Positions 11,695 to 23,055 of a DNA stretch of 64,000 nt are shown here, in pieces; positions within the stretch are counted from its first letter, which is position 1, and each line of letters begins with the position of its first letter. The notes under the pieces are model-generated. The model saw only the letters and a list, made by a program, of their open reading frames with translations. It ran no database searches and was not told the origin of the DNA. This stretch comes from Siphonodentalium dalli (Eukaryota; Mollusca; Scaphopoda; Gadilida; Siphonodentaliidae): positions 80,068,705 through 80,132,704 of the forward strand of contig CP136067.1 in the NCBI GenBank assembly GCA_032622095.1, in the 5' to 3' direction. Made by a program: the position numbers and the translations under genes.

Positions 11695-12297
11695 ACTAGC
11701 AGATTAGCCCGCCACTGGCAGGATTGGTTCCATGGCTTTGGTCGATCCATTAATTTGTGTTTTTCAAGGTAACCCCATACTGGCACGCCGACAGCATGTT
11801 GGGTGGACAACATAACCCGACAAAAATATTCCCCGTCCCGAGTTAACCATACATAACAAATTTCACGTCGATGTCACCGCTGACGACCGAGATATCGCCC
11901 AAGGTCATTTGTGGGTACCCGTTTCAAGGTGAAAGTCACCTCAGGCGTACAAACTGACCCGACGAAAATCTCCCCCGTCCCTTGGAAGCCCTAAGTAGGA
12001 AATTTTGTCTCGATATCCCCAGATTGAGCCGTATTTATACTTGTGTATATAAACGCTCTTTAACAACGACACCGCAGATACGAACGCTCCTTAATCATTA
12101 ACCCATCAATTCCAACGATGGTGGCAGGGTGAAGGAGTGCTCGGACGTTCTCAGAAGCAGTGTGATGGCACTTCTCGTGGCTTCTTACCTTAGATAGCAA
12201 GTTTGGGCTCAATCGGTCAAGCCGTTTTCGAGTCTATAAAGGATATAAGGATATATAGATATACACATGTACGGAAGTCTCAAAATATATAGTAGAT
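11695..12297 (+). repeat. Dispersed repeat family D, copy 3
   Basis: Starts 'actagcagattagcccg' and ends 'caaaatatatagtagatat', matching the family ends. Internal blocks 'tttgtgggtacccgtttc', 'ccctaagtaggaaattttg' and 'tataaacgctcttta' correspond to copies 1, 2 and 4. It has diverged and no frame is open. Confidence 0.75.
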
Positions 12298-12403
12298 ATA
12301 GGACTATCTATTATTATTTTTATTATCATTTTGACAAACTCCTGTGGTCCCACACAATTATACAAATTCTGTTCTGCAGTTTCAACTTTCAGTTTCAGTA
12401 AGT

Positions 12404-12640
12404 TTCAAGCACAGTTGTTGGAAATTTGTGTCAGAAAAACAGATATCCCCACCCCTACTTATTATATATTTATATAAGATGGGGAGGGGATATCTGTTTT
12501 TTTCACAGTTGTTGGAAATTTGTGTCAAAAACCCAGAAAAACAGATATCCCCACCCCTACTTATTATACAATTATAAAAGTAGGGGTGGGGATATGTTTT
12601 TTCGGGGTTTTTGACACAAATTTCCAACAACTGTCGTTTA
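12404..12640. repeat. Nested foldback repeat
   Basis: 'cagttgttggaaatttgtgt' occurs twice in direct orientation (about 12413 and 12509) and once inverted (about 12618-12635). Between them 'acagatatccccacccctac' pairs with 'gtaggggtggggatat' around small TA loops, giving two adjacent hairpins inside a larger one. Open frames here are palindrome artefacts. Confidence 0.8.
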
Positions 12641-13072
12641 AAGTTTCATGAGTTTGTCATTTTGACCAGGTCTGGTAAATGTGAGAATACAGCTACAATA
12701 TCTGTATTCAGCTAGCCTAGCTGAATTCAGCTTTATATTCTACTCTCAAACCGGCCTTTTTTCAATAATAAACTAGAAGCGCTAACTTGCGAATAAAATT
12801 TAGGTCACCCTATTATCCGGTCACTTTAAACCAAATCAAAAACGTCACTTGTTTTGTGACAAAGTGCTGCAATTTATCGACACAGCGATTTCGATTTTTG
12901 TGTGGAAACTTAGTACAACAGGAGGTGAATGTAAATATCCTACCTGCATGGGGACTATTTTTTGTGAAAACATGAAATAAATAATTTGTAAAACATGCAT
13001 GTAGATATATACTCCATCAAAGACACTCCTGTATTTCTTCCCGCTGCTAAAATGGAAAGGAGCATTACTAGT

Positions 13073-14539
13073 AGTGTCGGCGCACACGATCCCGATTGTG
13101 CCCGGTTAAATCCGGCTGTCCGATAAAATCGGGGGGTCAGCGCACACGAATCTAACACTAAACTTCAGCCCAAAATGTTCTTGACGGGGAAGTCGTATGA
13201 GATTGCCATTTTCTGCTCACCAGCCGTTGTTCCTTGTCGATCGATCAGACTTCTTGATTTAATTTTGAATAGCGGTCGCCGCTAACTATTCCGACATTTT
13301 GAATGAGGTATTGGTCATGTGACCAAGGGCGAAGTTTTAGGTACGGCCGGAAGGTTTTGGCCGTACCAATATTTCACCAAAAAATAATACTGAATAGGCC
13401 CAATATTACCGGCCACGTTCTCCAATCACTTGATAAATGACGCACAACGTGTTACAATGTGATTCAGTCACACATTTAACCATCTATATATAGGTAACCC
13501 AGATTATTTACGTCGTATTATGCCTCGAGTTCATTGGGTCTATAAGGATACGTTGTCGTATAGCGGTTACGTTGTATAACGTACGTCAATCGATTACATG
13601 CACGAGATATGTACTGCGCGATCAAAGGGGCATAACCGAATGTTTTTGTCGCGCGTTATTTGAAATGGTAATTGCTGAAAGCTACGATGCCCAGGGAGGG
13701 TTCAATGCTAGTCCGGCCATAGTATTACTATCGTCTGACTATATATCCCTGCACCAGGCTTCGTGACTTTCAGTTGTCCCCATCAAATGATCAATTATGT
13801 CAACTAAAAATTCGAAACAGAAGAAACTTTTGAATTATTTCAAATCAAATGTTACAGCTAATGAAAACACAGGACAAGATCAAGTTATGCCTGGTGTTGA
13901 TTCTGTCGAACATGAACAAATGCTATCCGAAACGGCCAATACTGGCGATAAAGCTAAGAGTACGGCCACTGAGACTGAATCCATCAGACCCTTGTCTAGT
14001 GAACATGAAAATACTACTAGTAGTAGGCCTACCGCAACCCAAAGTCGTATTTATGAGGTTGGCATCGTTCATGTTTTCAAAATGATTGTCTCATCATTGT
14101 CATGCATATATCATTGCGTTGACCAGTGTACTATCGCTTAAAAGTAAGTACTCTCATCATACACGCGAATTGACAAAGTGAATGGATGTCCGTTAAAAAC
14201 GCTCTAGATTGCACAGGATAGCTCCATTTCAATCCAAGAATGAATTTTTTTTCTCATTTTGGTAGGGGGGACAACGCCCTTCCAAACCATCCCCATCTCG
14301 CCGGTATGCGGCTCGATGTCAATGTACCCAATATTTATATAGCCGTACCAATAATTTATTGGCTGCTATGCCCCTGCATGTGACGGTCATGTGACAAGCA
14401 AAACATGCGCGTTGCCATCGTCACGAGCAGGATTTTCCTGATAGAAATCAAACTCATTTTGATCAGTCCAATTAAATTGGATCCGACAAAAACCGCTCCG
14501 GATTAATCGGGGACAATCGGGATAATGTGCGCTGACACT
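13073..14539. mobile_element. Inverted-repeat element with a short internal open frame
   Basis: The left end 'agtgtcggcgcacacgatcc' and the reverse complement of the right end 'agtgtcagcgcacattatcc' begin an imperfect terminal inverted repeat of about 45 bp that continues with 'cgattgt', 'cccgg/cccga' and 'ttaa..atccgg'. No clear target duplication is visible. The element is about 1.47 kb and carries the frame at 13797-14141 near its centre. Confidence 0.65.
13797..14141 (+). pseudogene. Possible N-terminal remnant of a transposase-like protein
   Basis: A 114-codon frame starts 'MSTKNSKQKKLLNYFKS' and continues as a Ser/Thr/Glu-rich low-complexity stretch to about residue 85. An opening of basic residues followed by 'LxxYFK/FFK' is common in hAT-type (TTF zinc finger) transposases and related zinc-finger proteins, and its position inside an inverted-repeat element fits. 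No zinc finger or catalytic domain follows, so if the reading is right the rest has been deleted. It could equally be a chance frame. Confidence 0.25.
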
Positions 14540-14588
14540 TAGAGTGGTGGACAGAACCTCAAGCATTTGAACTCACACACCACTTACG

Positions 14589-14997
14589 CTGAAATGGTCA
14601 TTGTCACCCCCTTTCGTTCAGTTGGGTACCCAGCTTTTTAAAACTTTCAGTTGGGTACCCAGGTTTTATAAAATTTACAGTTGGGTACCCAGCTTTATGA
14701 GCAGTCAATCTGCAGTACTTACCTATGTCCTAGCTTAGCATACAATTCTTCTCCACTATTATTTTCAAACATCGTGACCAATAGACATCATAATTCATAT
14801 GTAAACAAGAATTCACACATTTACCAGGTTCATTTCGCAATCGACTGAAGGCAATCACTAATTAAATAAAGATATGTGTGAGATTTCATAAATCTGGGTA
14901 CCCAAATGCAAATTTTACAAAAGCTGGGTACCCAACTGAAAATAAAAATAAGCTGGGTACCCAACTGAACGAAAGGGTGTGACAGTGACCATTTCAG
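14589..14997. mobile_element. MULE-like miniature element with 11-bp target duplication
   Basis: The ends are 'ctgaaatggtcattgtca' and the complement of 'tgacagtgaccatttcag'. They are flanked by a perfect 11-bp direct repeat 'caccacttacg' (14578-14588 and 14998-15008). Each arm contains three copies of 'cagttgggtacccagctttt' (some diverged) around the palindromic KpnI-like core GGGTACCC. A 9-11 bp duplication points to the Mutator-like superfamily. There is no coding capacity in the 409 bp. Confidence 0.8.
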
Positions 14998-15230
14998 CAC
15001 CACTTACGAGTTGGGAGCGATAACGATTACTATTCATAAGGGTATTATACAGATACGGTAGTGTGTCACAGTGTGGTAAGCTAAAGTGGTAAGTACAAGT
15101 GCTCGCTCTGTTAATCTCGGGCTAGAGCTGTCCCCCTTTTCAACTATTTAATAATTTTAGAGCACCAATCAAATTGCGTTGGAGCAACATCGGAAGACAT
15201 TGCATCTTTGGTGTTGAATATTGCGGTGAC

Positions 15231-16202
15231 GCGTTATGCAGTAGGTCCCTAGATTTGCGTAGGTCTCCGTAGGTCACTCAATTCGCGTAGGTCCCCGCAG
15301 TAATGTAATATATAGTAGGTCCGGAAAAAGCAGGACAGTTCTTTCTTTATTTTTGATACTAACGAGCGTGTGAATTGGTTTCATTTCATAATTAATGAGA
15401 GAAATTGTGCTTTTTAAATAAAAAAGCATGTGGTTTTTAAATAAAAAGCATTTCATATAATAAACCTGTTATCGCTGCAGTGAATTGATCTGGGCTTCGC
15501 ATCACGTCTCGTTGAAGAGGTCAGATCGCTGGATCAAACTCGACGCCTGCGGCGGCTCGTTTGATCCAGCGATCTGACCTCTTCAACTCGACGTGATACT
15601 TCGCCCCAGATCAATTCACTGCAGCGATAACATGTATGTATTTTTGCATTTATTTAGGTTCCCGTAGTAATGCAAGAGTGCATGCTTTATAGATGAGTGA
15701 CAAATAAATAATTTAATTTCAATGTTATACTTACCATTTTATTTGTATATTTTTATATTCAATAAACTATGAACATTATCAAATTCTCCTAGCTAACGCA
15801 TCCATGCCCACTCACCTATAGTTAAGAATCGAGAAATCTGATAATCCTCTTATTTTCTGCTCCAAAAGCCACACAAATCAATGCAAAAATACAATCAGTT
15901 ATCCTCCAGTTAATCTTATCCCGAAGCCAGCAAGTTAATCCTCTTATTTTCCCGATCAGAAATCACGTAATTTTAGTTAGGCTTCATCCTCTAGTCTAAG
16001 TATCACTTAGCAAACAAACCCATCAGATTTGGGAAAATTAATTATAACAAAAATATGCAAAGTAACATATAACATGATCATTTAGTGGTATCAATCCATT
16101 TTATCAGTCAATAAATATATATTATTACATTACTGCGGGGACCTACGCGAATTGAGTGACCTACGGAGACCTACGCAAATCTAGGGACCTACTGCATAAC
16201 GC
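15231..16202. mobile_element. Inverted-repeat element with GTAGGTC sub-repeats
   Basis: Terminal arms of about 80 bp (15231-15311 and about 16123-16202) are nearly perfect inverted copies starting 'gcgttatgcagtaggtccct'. Each arm contains four spaced copies of 'gtaggtcNc'. The interior holds the hairpin at 15468-15631 and AT-rich DNA with no gene. Confidence 0.85.
15468..15631. repeat. Long, GC-richer hairpin
   Basis: Arms of about 70-75 bp: 'gttatcgctgcagtgaattg' pairs with its complement ending at 15631, and 'gaagaggtcagatcgctgga' pairs across a loop of about 19 nt around 'cgcctgcggcgg'. Only a few mismatches are present. The arms are far more GC-rich than the flanks. Confidence 0.85.
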
Positions 16203-16603
16203 AGTACCCGAATATTGTATTAAATATAGTTTTCAAGGTATTCTGCAATGCATGAGAGAGTTATAAACCGTTATGACCGACATCAATCGCCGTAGTGAGC
16301 TTTCACACATAATCGAAATCGCTGTGTCGATAAAACGCAACACTTTGTCACAAAACAAGTGAATTAATCAGTGATGGTTTTGATTTGTTTGAAAATGAAA
16401 GTGATTGGAGAATGGCGTAACCTAGTTTTGATACACAAATTAGCCGTAATCTAGTTTTGATGCACAAATTAGCGTTTCTAGTTAATTATCGAAAAAACAG
16501 CCGGTTTGAGAGTAGAATATATAGCTGAATTCAGCTGGGTTAGCTGAATACAGCTATTGTAGCTGTATTCTCACAGTCACATTTGCCATACCTGTTAGTG
16601 TTA

Positions 16604-17107
16604 CTAGTGTTAGGCTGTTGACAGTTTTTTTCCAGCATGACCCGCAGTTTGTCATGTCCCAAACTTTTTTGAATTTGAATTTATTTGACCTTGGTTATTT
16701 AATATAATGTGTGTCTGGTCAATTAGGTCTTGTCAATCAATAAATTGCTGTGAATCCACGACATACATGAAACTCCCAATCAATTTGCGTTGGTCTCTCA
16801 AAATGTAAACAAAACTACTTCCTGTAGACAGAAGATACAAAATTCGGAATTGGAACTGGAATCGATTGTATTTTAATATTCATGATCCTGTGTTGGAAGA
16901 TTAGAAAGTTTTTGAGGATGATGGTCGGGGTTTGTTTCATAAGGGTCTCTCAGAAGAGAAAGTCTAAAGTCTAATGTATTCTAGACCACACTGAGGTTGT
17001 TCGAAATCCAGATTGTGACAATTAATGCAGTCTCACTCAGTAAACTGTCAACAGATTAAGGACCACTTAATTTTCGAACCCCGTGACGGTGATCACATAT
17101 ATAAAAC
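16604..17107. other. Intergenic DNA, no feature recognised
   Basis: No open frame or clear repeat beyond short AT-rich tracts. Confidence 0.5.
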
Positions 17108-17262
17108 ATTAGTCCAACAAATTAGACTATTCGGGTTAAGATATATTTTCATATTTGGACATTTACGATTATCTTAACCCTTCTAAGGATTAAAAGGTCC
17201 ATAAATGTCCAAATATTAAAATTCCTATTAATCCGAAAGTCTAATTTGTTGGACTAATAAAA
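17108..17262. repeat. Foldback repeat
   Basis: 'ttagtccaacaaattagact' near 17110 pairs with 'agtctaatttgttggactaa' near 17245-17262, followed inward by imperfect pairing through 'atatttggacattta'. The interior is a loop with a second small hairpin. No terminal duplication recognised. Confidence 0.75.
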
Positions 17263-17419
17263 CATATGCCATATAATATTATGTAGCATACCATTCGAAA
17301 GAGGAAGCTCCAAAACATTTGTATTTTCAACTTATCCGGTGTAATAAACTGTGAACATGTTGTTTTTGTTGAGTTACTGACTTGCTTTTTTCATTTGGAT
17401 TGTAAATTTGTAATTGACC

Positions 17420-18922
17420 TCAAGCTTTCATGGTGTTGGAAATTTCAAACCTCATGATACTCTCCCTTAGTTTGGAAATTTTCCAACTGATGACCATTTC
17501 AGTCAACAATTTGAACCAATTGTTGTAAAATATTGTTTACTTAGTATTTTTTTTTATTGACCACGGGGAGGGACCAGGACACACCGGGCCGACCATGGTT
17601 CGGCCGCGGTGTGCGAAAATTTTGAAATCTGAACAAGAAAATCGCAAAATCCTAGCATCTAGACTATCCTCAAGCATTCATAGAGTTGGAAATTTCAAAC
17701 CTGACACACCTTAAGGTTGGAAAATTTCTAACTGATGGCCATTTCAGTCCCAAATTTTTACCAAAAGAAGGAAAATATGCAAATATTGGTCCAAAATCAA
17801 TAAATTGTTTGAAAATCAAACAAGAACATTTTCAACCTGTTGTTGGTGTGAAATTTCCAACTAATGTTGTGTCAGGTATGAAATTTCCAACAGTTACTGT
17901 TGAAAATTTGGACCAAAGTTGGGGGTGAGACACCCCCCCCCCCCAACAACAACAACCCCCCCCCCCCCCTGTCGCCACGTCTCTGACAATAGGTTGAAAA
18001 TGTTCTTGTTTGATTTTCAAACAATTTATTGTGGGAATTTATTGTATTTGGACCAATATTTGCATATTTTCCTACAGTTGTTGGTCAATATTTTGGACTG
18101 AAATGACCGTCAGTTGGAAATTTTCCAACCTTAGGGGGGGGGGGGTGTAAGGTTGGAAATTTCCAGCACTTGGAAAAGCTTGAGTCCTGGTCCCTCCCCC
18201 GTGGCCAGTCAAAAACTGCTAGTTAATTTAAGAAAACAATATTGTCCTGCATTTGGTCAACATTTTCATTGGAATTGTCATCAGTTGGAAATTTTCCAAC
18301 CTAAGTGGGGGTGTCAGGTTTGAACTTTCCAATTATAGGGTTGAGGCTAGTCTAGATGCTAGGATTTAGCAATTTTCTTGTTCAGATTTCACAATTTTCA
18401 TGGGCCCCCCCCCCCCCCCCCCCCCGTGGCCAATAAAACACTCTTAATTAGTTTTTACTACCTTTGGTCAAAATTGTGGACTGTTCAAAATGGTCATCAG
18501 TTGGAGAATTTTCCAACCTAAGGGTGATTATGAGGTTTGAAATTTCAACACTGGGAAAACACGCTTGAGGCCAGTCTAGATGCTAGGATTTTGCGATTTT
18601 CCTGTTTAGTTTAAAAAAAATTCTCACACTGGGCCGAACAACCATGGTTGGCCCGGTGTGTCCTGGTTTAGTTGTCCGTCGCCGTGTGCATTTGTCTGGA
18701 GTTGGCACTACATGTTAGGATTTATGCAATTTTCAGTTTCAAATGTTTGAATGTTCTCATACCGGGTATATAGAACCATGGTTGATAAATTTATAGGGTT
18801 GTTAGGTTCCATGCAACACTTGTGCACATGTTCTGTCGGATTCAAGGGGGGGGGGGGGTGCAGTTGGAATTTCCCAAAGTGGACACCCCCTCACAACGAA
18901 GACCCGCTAGCCACGTCCCTGG
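17420..18922. repeat. Dispersed repeat family E, copy 1
   Basis: Dozens of 'ttggaaattttccaac' and 'aaatttccaac' palindromic motifs, 'tagtctagatgctaggattt', 'tgcatattttcc' and 'ctagccacgtccctgg'. It runs parallel to copy 2 at 21525-22588. Part of it is also internally inverted (about 17690-17960 against 17980-18160). Poly-C/G tracts occur near 17932, 17956, 18135, 18408 and 18846. Short open frames across it are repeat artefacts. Confidence 0.75.
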
Positions 18923-19169
18923 ATTGTTATGGGTGGGTCAGTGAACAATTCCGCTTCTAATGGTGTATATATATTCTACTTACCGTTACCGTTGAGCGTG
19001 TTCTTTGACCCAGATTAGCGGACACAATGTATCGAACGAGTGAAATTTTACAGCCGGTTTGCGTCAGACCTGCACTCGATCATTAAAACCAGAGTTTTTC
19101 TGAACCAATTTATACACCGGATACATTTAATTGAAGAGTAATAAAATATCGTTCTACCTATATATAATA

Positions 19170-19822
19170 CGGTGGCTGGTTTAGGACATTGTAAAAAAAA
19201 AGCTCGCACGTTCGAACGTGCGAGCCCTTACGTTCGAACGTGCGAGCCCTTACGTTCGAACGTGCGAGCCCTTGCGTTCGAACGTTGCATTCGAACGTGC
19301 GAGCCCTTGCGTTCGAACGTGCGAGCTCTTACGTTCGAACGTGCGAGCCATTGCGTTCGAACGTGCGAGCCCTTGCATTCGAACGTGCGAGCCATTGCAA
19401 TACTTGCTTCGTTCGAACGCACGTGATACATGCTCGCATGTTCGAACGTAAGAGCTCGCACGTTCGAACGCAAGGGCTCGCACGTTTGAACGCAAGAGCT
19501 CGCACGTTTGAACGCAAGAGCTCGCACGTTCGAACGTAAGAGCTCGCACGTTCGAACGTAAGAGCTCGCACGTTCGAACGCAAGGGCTCGCACGTTCGAA
19601 CGTAAGAGCTCTTGCTTCGAACGCAAGGGCTCGCACGTTCGAACGTAATGGCTCGCATGTTTGAACACAAGAGCTCGCACGTTTGGACGCAAGGGCTCGC
19701 ACGTTCGAACGCAAGGGCTCGCAAGTTCGAACGCAAGGGCTAGCACGTTCGAACTCTTGCGTTCGAACGTAAGGGCTCGCACGTTCGAGCTTTTTTTTTA
19801 CCATGTCCTAAACCAGCCACCG
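19170..19822. mobile_element. Foldback element built of a 22-bp satellite, flanked by TA
   Basis: The ends 'cggtggctggtttaggacat' are exact inverted copies bordered by TA on both sides, followed by an A-tract and then arrays of about 22 bp ('gttcgaacgtgcgagccctt' plus two bases). The left arm (about 19200-19395) runs forward, the right arm (about 19436-19790) is inverted, and a spacer of about 40 bp lies between. The unit itself contains the palindrome GTTCGAAC. A TA target suggests Tc1/mariner-type mobilisation. Long Arg/Ala/Ser-rich frames on both strands arise from the repeat period and are not genes. Confidence 0.85.
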
Positions 19823-20219
19823 TAGGAATCAGATATAGTTCTGGATTAATTTATTTCAGGTATAAGTGTTGAAATATATTCAGGCCCACCCTACATCCCT
19901 TCTGTTTGATTCAAGTCTCATGGCAGCCTATGAGCACCACGAGATTTTAAGTGAGGATATGACCGCTGGATGATGTAGTTAACACCGGTTGTGTAAAAAA
20001 GGTGATCCATGAATAGGTAGGGTGAGATACGGTGTTTTTGCGTCGATGTTGTGAATAGTTCAAGATGAATAATATATTTCAGGTAAGTATAGTTTATTCA
20101 TAAAACATGGACTTGTTCCAAATTTAACATTTTTTTCAATTTGGCGAAGTTTTCCACCCTGTACTATGATTTAGTTATGTAGTTTTATTTTGATCCCCAG
20201 ATTATGGGATGCCAAATTC
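19823..20219. other. Intergenic DNA, no feature recognised
   Basis: AT-rich DNA with no supported feature. Confidence 0.45.
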
Positions 20220-20660
20220 ACATATATTAATAATTGCACTGAAGCACAGTTCATTTGCGCTGTACATAGCGGATGATGGCCTAATTAGTATTCTTATCTG
20301 ACAGACTGACACCCCTGCGAGATGACTGGTTTAAGCTATGTGCAGCCATTTGGATTGGATTGCAGGATGAAACTATTGATGTGCTATTCCTTAGCCAGTT
20401 GGGTTATTTTAATTTTACTCTGAGGGGTTACCCATGTAAATAATTGCACTGAAGCACAATTCAATTCTGCTGAAGCGCAATTAATTTATAATTATTATTA
20501 ATTATTAATTGGATTATGCTTTAGTACAATTCAATTACACTTCAGTGCAATTGATTGTGCTTTAGTGCAATTGATTGCACTTCAGTGTATTATTTGATCG
20601 TGCTTCAGTTCAATGTGACAAGCATAATTGTGCAATTGCAGTGCAATTAATATTAATAAT
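20220..20660. repeat. Palindromic 'TTGCACTGAAGCACAA' repeats
   Basis: Clustered copies of 'attgcactgaagcacaattc' and its complement 'ttgtgctttagtgcaatt', mostly at 20435-20650, with outlying copies at 20232-20262. The layout resembles the array at 5450-6165 but the core sequence differs. Confidence 0.7.
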
Positions 20661-21524
20661 TGTGAATTTGGCCTACAATACAAGTTGGCATCTGGAAGGA
20701 TACAGTATAGGGGTATTGGCAGTCGAACGTGTTAGTTAAGTGAGATCAACATTTTCCGGTGAAACATTAGATCATGCCATGAACCTCTGCTCTGGCTACA
20801 CCCGTAAAGATCATATTCCACCAGTACAAAACCTGGGAACTTTTTGATATTCTGGCCCGTTCTGGCAGGAAACTTTATAACATTGAACAAACAAGGCAGG
20901 GAATATGTTTCTTTGTTAATACTTGTTCCTCAATAATCTACTTCAACATGATTATATGGGGATGTCACAGCTCGAGACTGCATGCTTTTGTGAGCCGATA
21001 TCACAATAAACATTGAATTAATTACCTGAGAGAAATTCCATATTTATAAGAAACACAAAGCATGAAAGCAAAATCGCTCACAGTCACTAAGTAGTGCAAT
21101 TTAGATCTGGGACCTTCATCTACTGTAACAGTGAAGGGATGCATGATGACTCGGGCCAAATAGTGTTTTTACAGCAAAATGTTGTATAAATATATAAGAA
21201 TGGTAGCTGTGCGTTGTCAATTTGGATATAATAATTTTAAAAATAACGACTGTGAGTAAGACTATTCTTCATTTCTATTTCATCACCCTAGGTGAGAGTG
21301 TTTTACATAACTTTAAACACTTCCCTGTCACAACACAACATCAAAAAGTTCCCAGATTTTATAGTGGTTGAATATGATATCTCTATGGTAACAGCCAGAG
21401 TTTAATTCATAGTGAACTCAGTACTAGCTGCATGCTTCCATATTAAATTAATGTAATGACCACGAATTCGCTGTGAATTAGCCAGAGTAGAGATTCATGA
21501 CATGATAGAGTGAAACATGAGCGC
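20661..21524. other. Intergenic DNA, no feature recognised
   Basis: No open frame or structured repeat that I can support. The short motifs 'ttcccagattttatag' and 'aaaacctgggaacttttt' are only loosely related. Confidence 0.45.
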
Positions 21525-22588
21525 GTGCCCAGAGACGTGTTGACAGGGGGGGGGGGGCGGGGTGAGACCCCAACTTTGGTCAAAATTTTCAACAGTTGAA
21601 AATTTCATACCTGCCAAAACATTAGTTGGAAATTTCACACCAACAATAGGTTGAAAATGTTCTTGTAGTTCGATTTTCAAACAATTTATTGGGGGGGATT
21701 AATTGTTTTTGGACCAATATTTGCATATTTTCCATTTTTTTGTCAAAATTTTGGACTGAAATGGTCATCAGTTGGAAATTTTCCAACCTTATGGGGGGGG
21801 GGTGACACGTTGGAGATTTCCAACATTTGGAAAGCTTGTGTCCTGGTCCCTCCCCCGTGGCCAGTCAAAAACTGCTAGTTAATTTAAGAAAACAATATTG
21901 TTATACATTTGGTTAACATTGTCATTGGAATTGTCATCAGTTGGAAATTTTCCAACCTAAGTGGGTGTGTCAGGTTTGAAATTTCCAACTCTAGGAAGGC
22001 TTGAGGCTAGTCTAGATGCTAGGATTTTGCGATTTTCTTGTTCAGATTAAAAAATTTCCCCACACCGGGCTGAACCATGGTCGGCCCGGTGTGTCATTGT
22101 CCCTCCCCCGTGGCCAATACAAAACTGCTAATTAGTTTAAGAAAATAATCAACAATTTTACTACATTTGGTCAAAGTTGTGGACTGAAATGGTCATCAAT
22201 TGGAGAATTTTCCAACCTGAGAGGAGCATGAGGTTTGAAATTTCCAACACTAGGAAAGCTTGAGTTGAGGCAAATCTAGATGCTAGGAATTGCGATTTTC
22301 TTGTATAGTTTTCAAAATTTTATCACACCGGGCCGAACAACCATGGTCAGCCGGTGTGTCCTGGTCTCTTGCCCGTATGCAATGTTTCAGGTTAAAATAT
22401 TTTATTTTTCTCATACCGGGAATATAGAACCATGGTTTATTAATATATAGGCCTGAGCACTGAGGTGCAAAGGGGGGGGGGTGCAAATGGAATTATGTAT
22501 TGTGTTTGGACTGATTCTGATTCAAGGTGCAGTTGGAATTTCCCAAGGTGGACACCCCCAACGGAAACCCTCTAGCCACGTCCCTGCG
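21525..22588. repeat. Dispersed repeat family E, copy 2
   Basis: Direct copy of 17420-18922. It shares 'tgaaaatgttcttgt', 'ggaccaatatttgcatattt', 'tcctggtccctcccccgtgg', 'tagtctagatgctaggattt' and 'ctagccacgtccctg' in the same order. Poly-G tracts replace poly-C at homologous places. No gene. Confidence 0.8.
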
Positions 22589-23055
22589 CGTGCCTCGAAA
22601 TGCCCTGCAAGAACTTCTTATTTTGATAGCTTCATCGTGATCATGTTCTTTTGGCTTTCACGATATATCAAATACCAGTGTATATCTCATTGTTGAGAAT
22701 GAGAGCCCTCTGTTAAGCGCGCCGCACAGGTGCCATAATATGGTACAACAAATATCCTGCAATTACCGTTAATTATAAACCTGCAAGGTTCTGGTCGTTC
22801 TCACAAGTTGATTAGAAGATAGCTAACCCGCTGCAGCAAGATAGTTAACTTGCTGCAGCAAGATACCAATATAATTCATCTGGCGCCTCTACGCTTCCGT
22901 ATTAGCGTGAACAAATTCTCATTAAAAGATTATATGTAAAAATCTTAAATTATAGTTTCTGACCATTTTTGCCCAACCACCTCGTCCATTGCCAATAAGT
23001 GTTTAGTTATTGCATGGACTCATCTGTTACTGTGGACTGATTTTGTCACTCCTTA
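22589..23055. other. Intergenic DNA, no feature recognised
   Basis: Contains a short direct repeat ('gctgcagcaagata', about 22832-22865). Nothing else supported. Confidence 0.45.

Larger units (their letters stand above)
12665..16603. mobile_element. Large inverted-repeat element hosting three inner elements
   Basis: Arms of about 230-290 bp lie at about 12665-12905 and 16300-16603. They share 'gtgagaatacagctacaata', 'tattctactctcaaaccgg', 'cacttgttttgtgacaaagt' and 'atcgacacagcgatttcgat' in opposite orientation. The right arm carries an extra internal block of about 60 bp. Inside are the elements at 13073-14539, 14589-14997 and 15231-16202. No intact transposase was found. The superfamily is unassigned. 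Confidence 0.7.

Noticed and set aside
19172-19804. Several open frames of 77-184 codons on both strands, rich in Arg, Ala, Ser and Cys
   Set aside because: They are generated by the 22-bp palindromic satellite, which stays open in many frames, and encode only the repeat.
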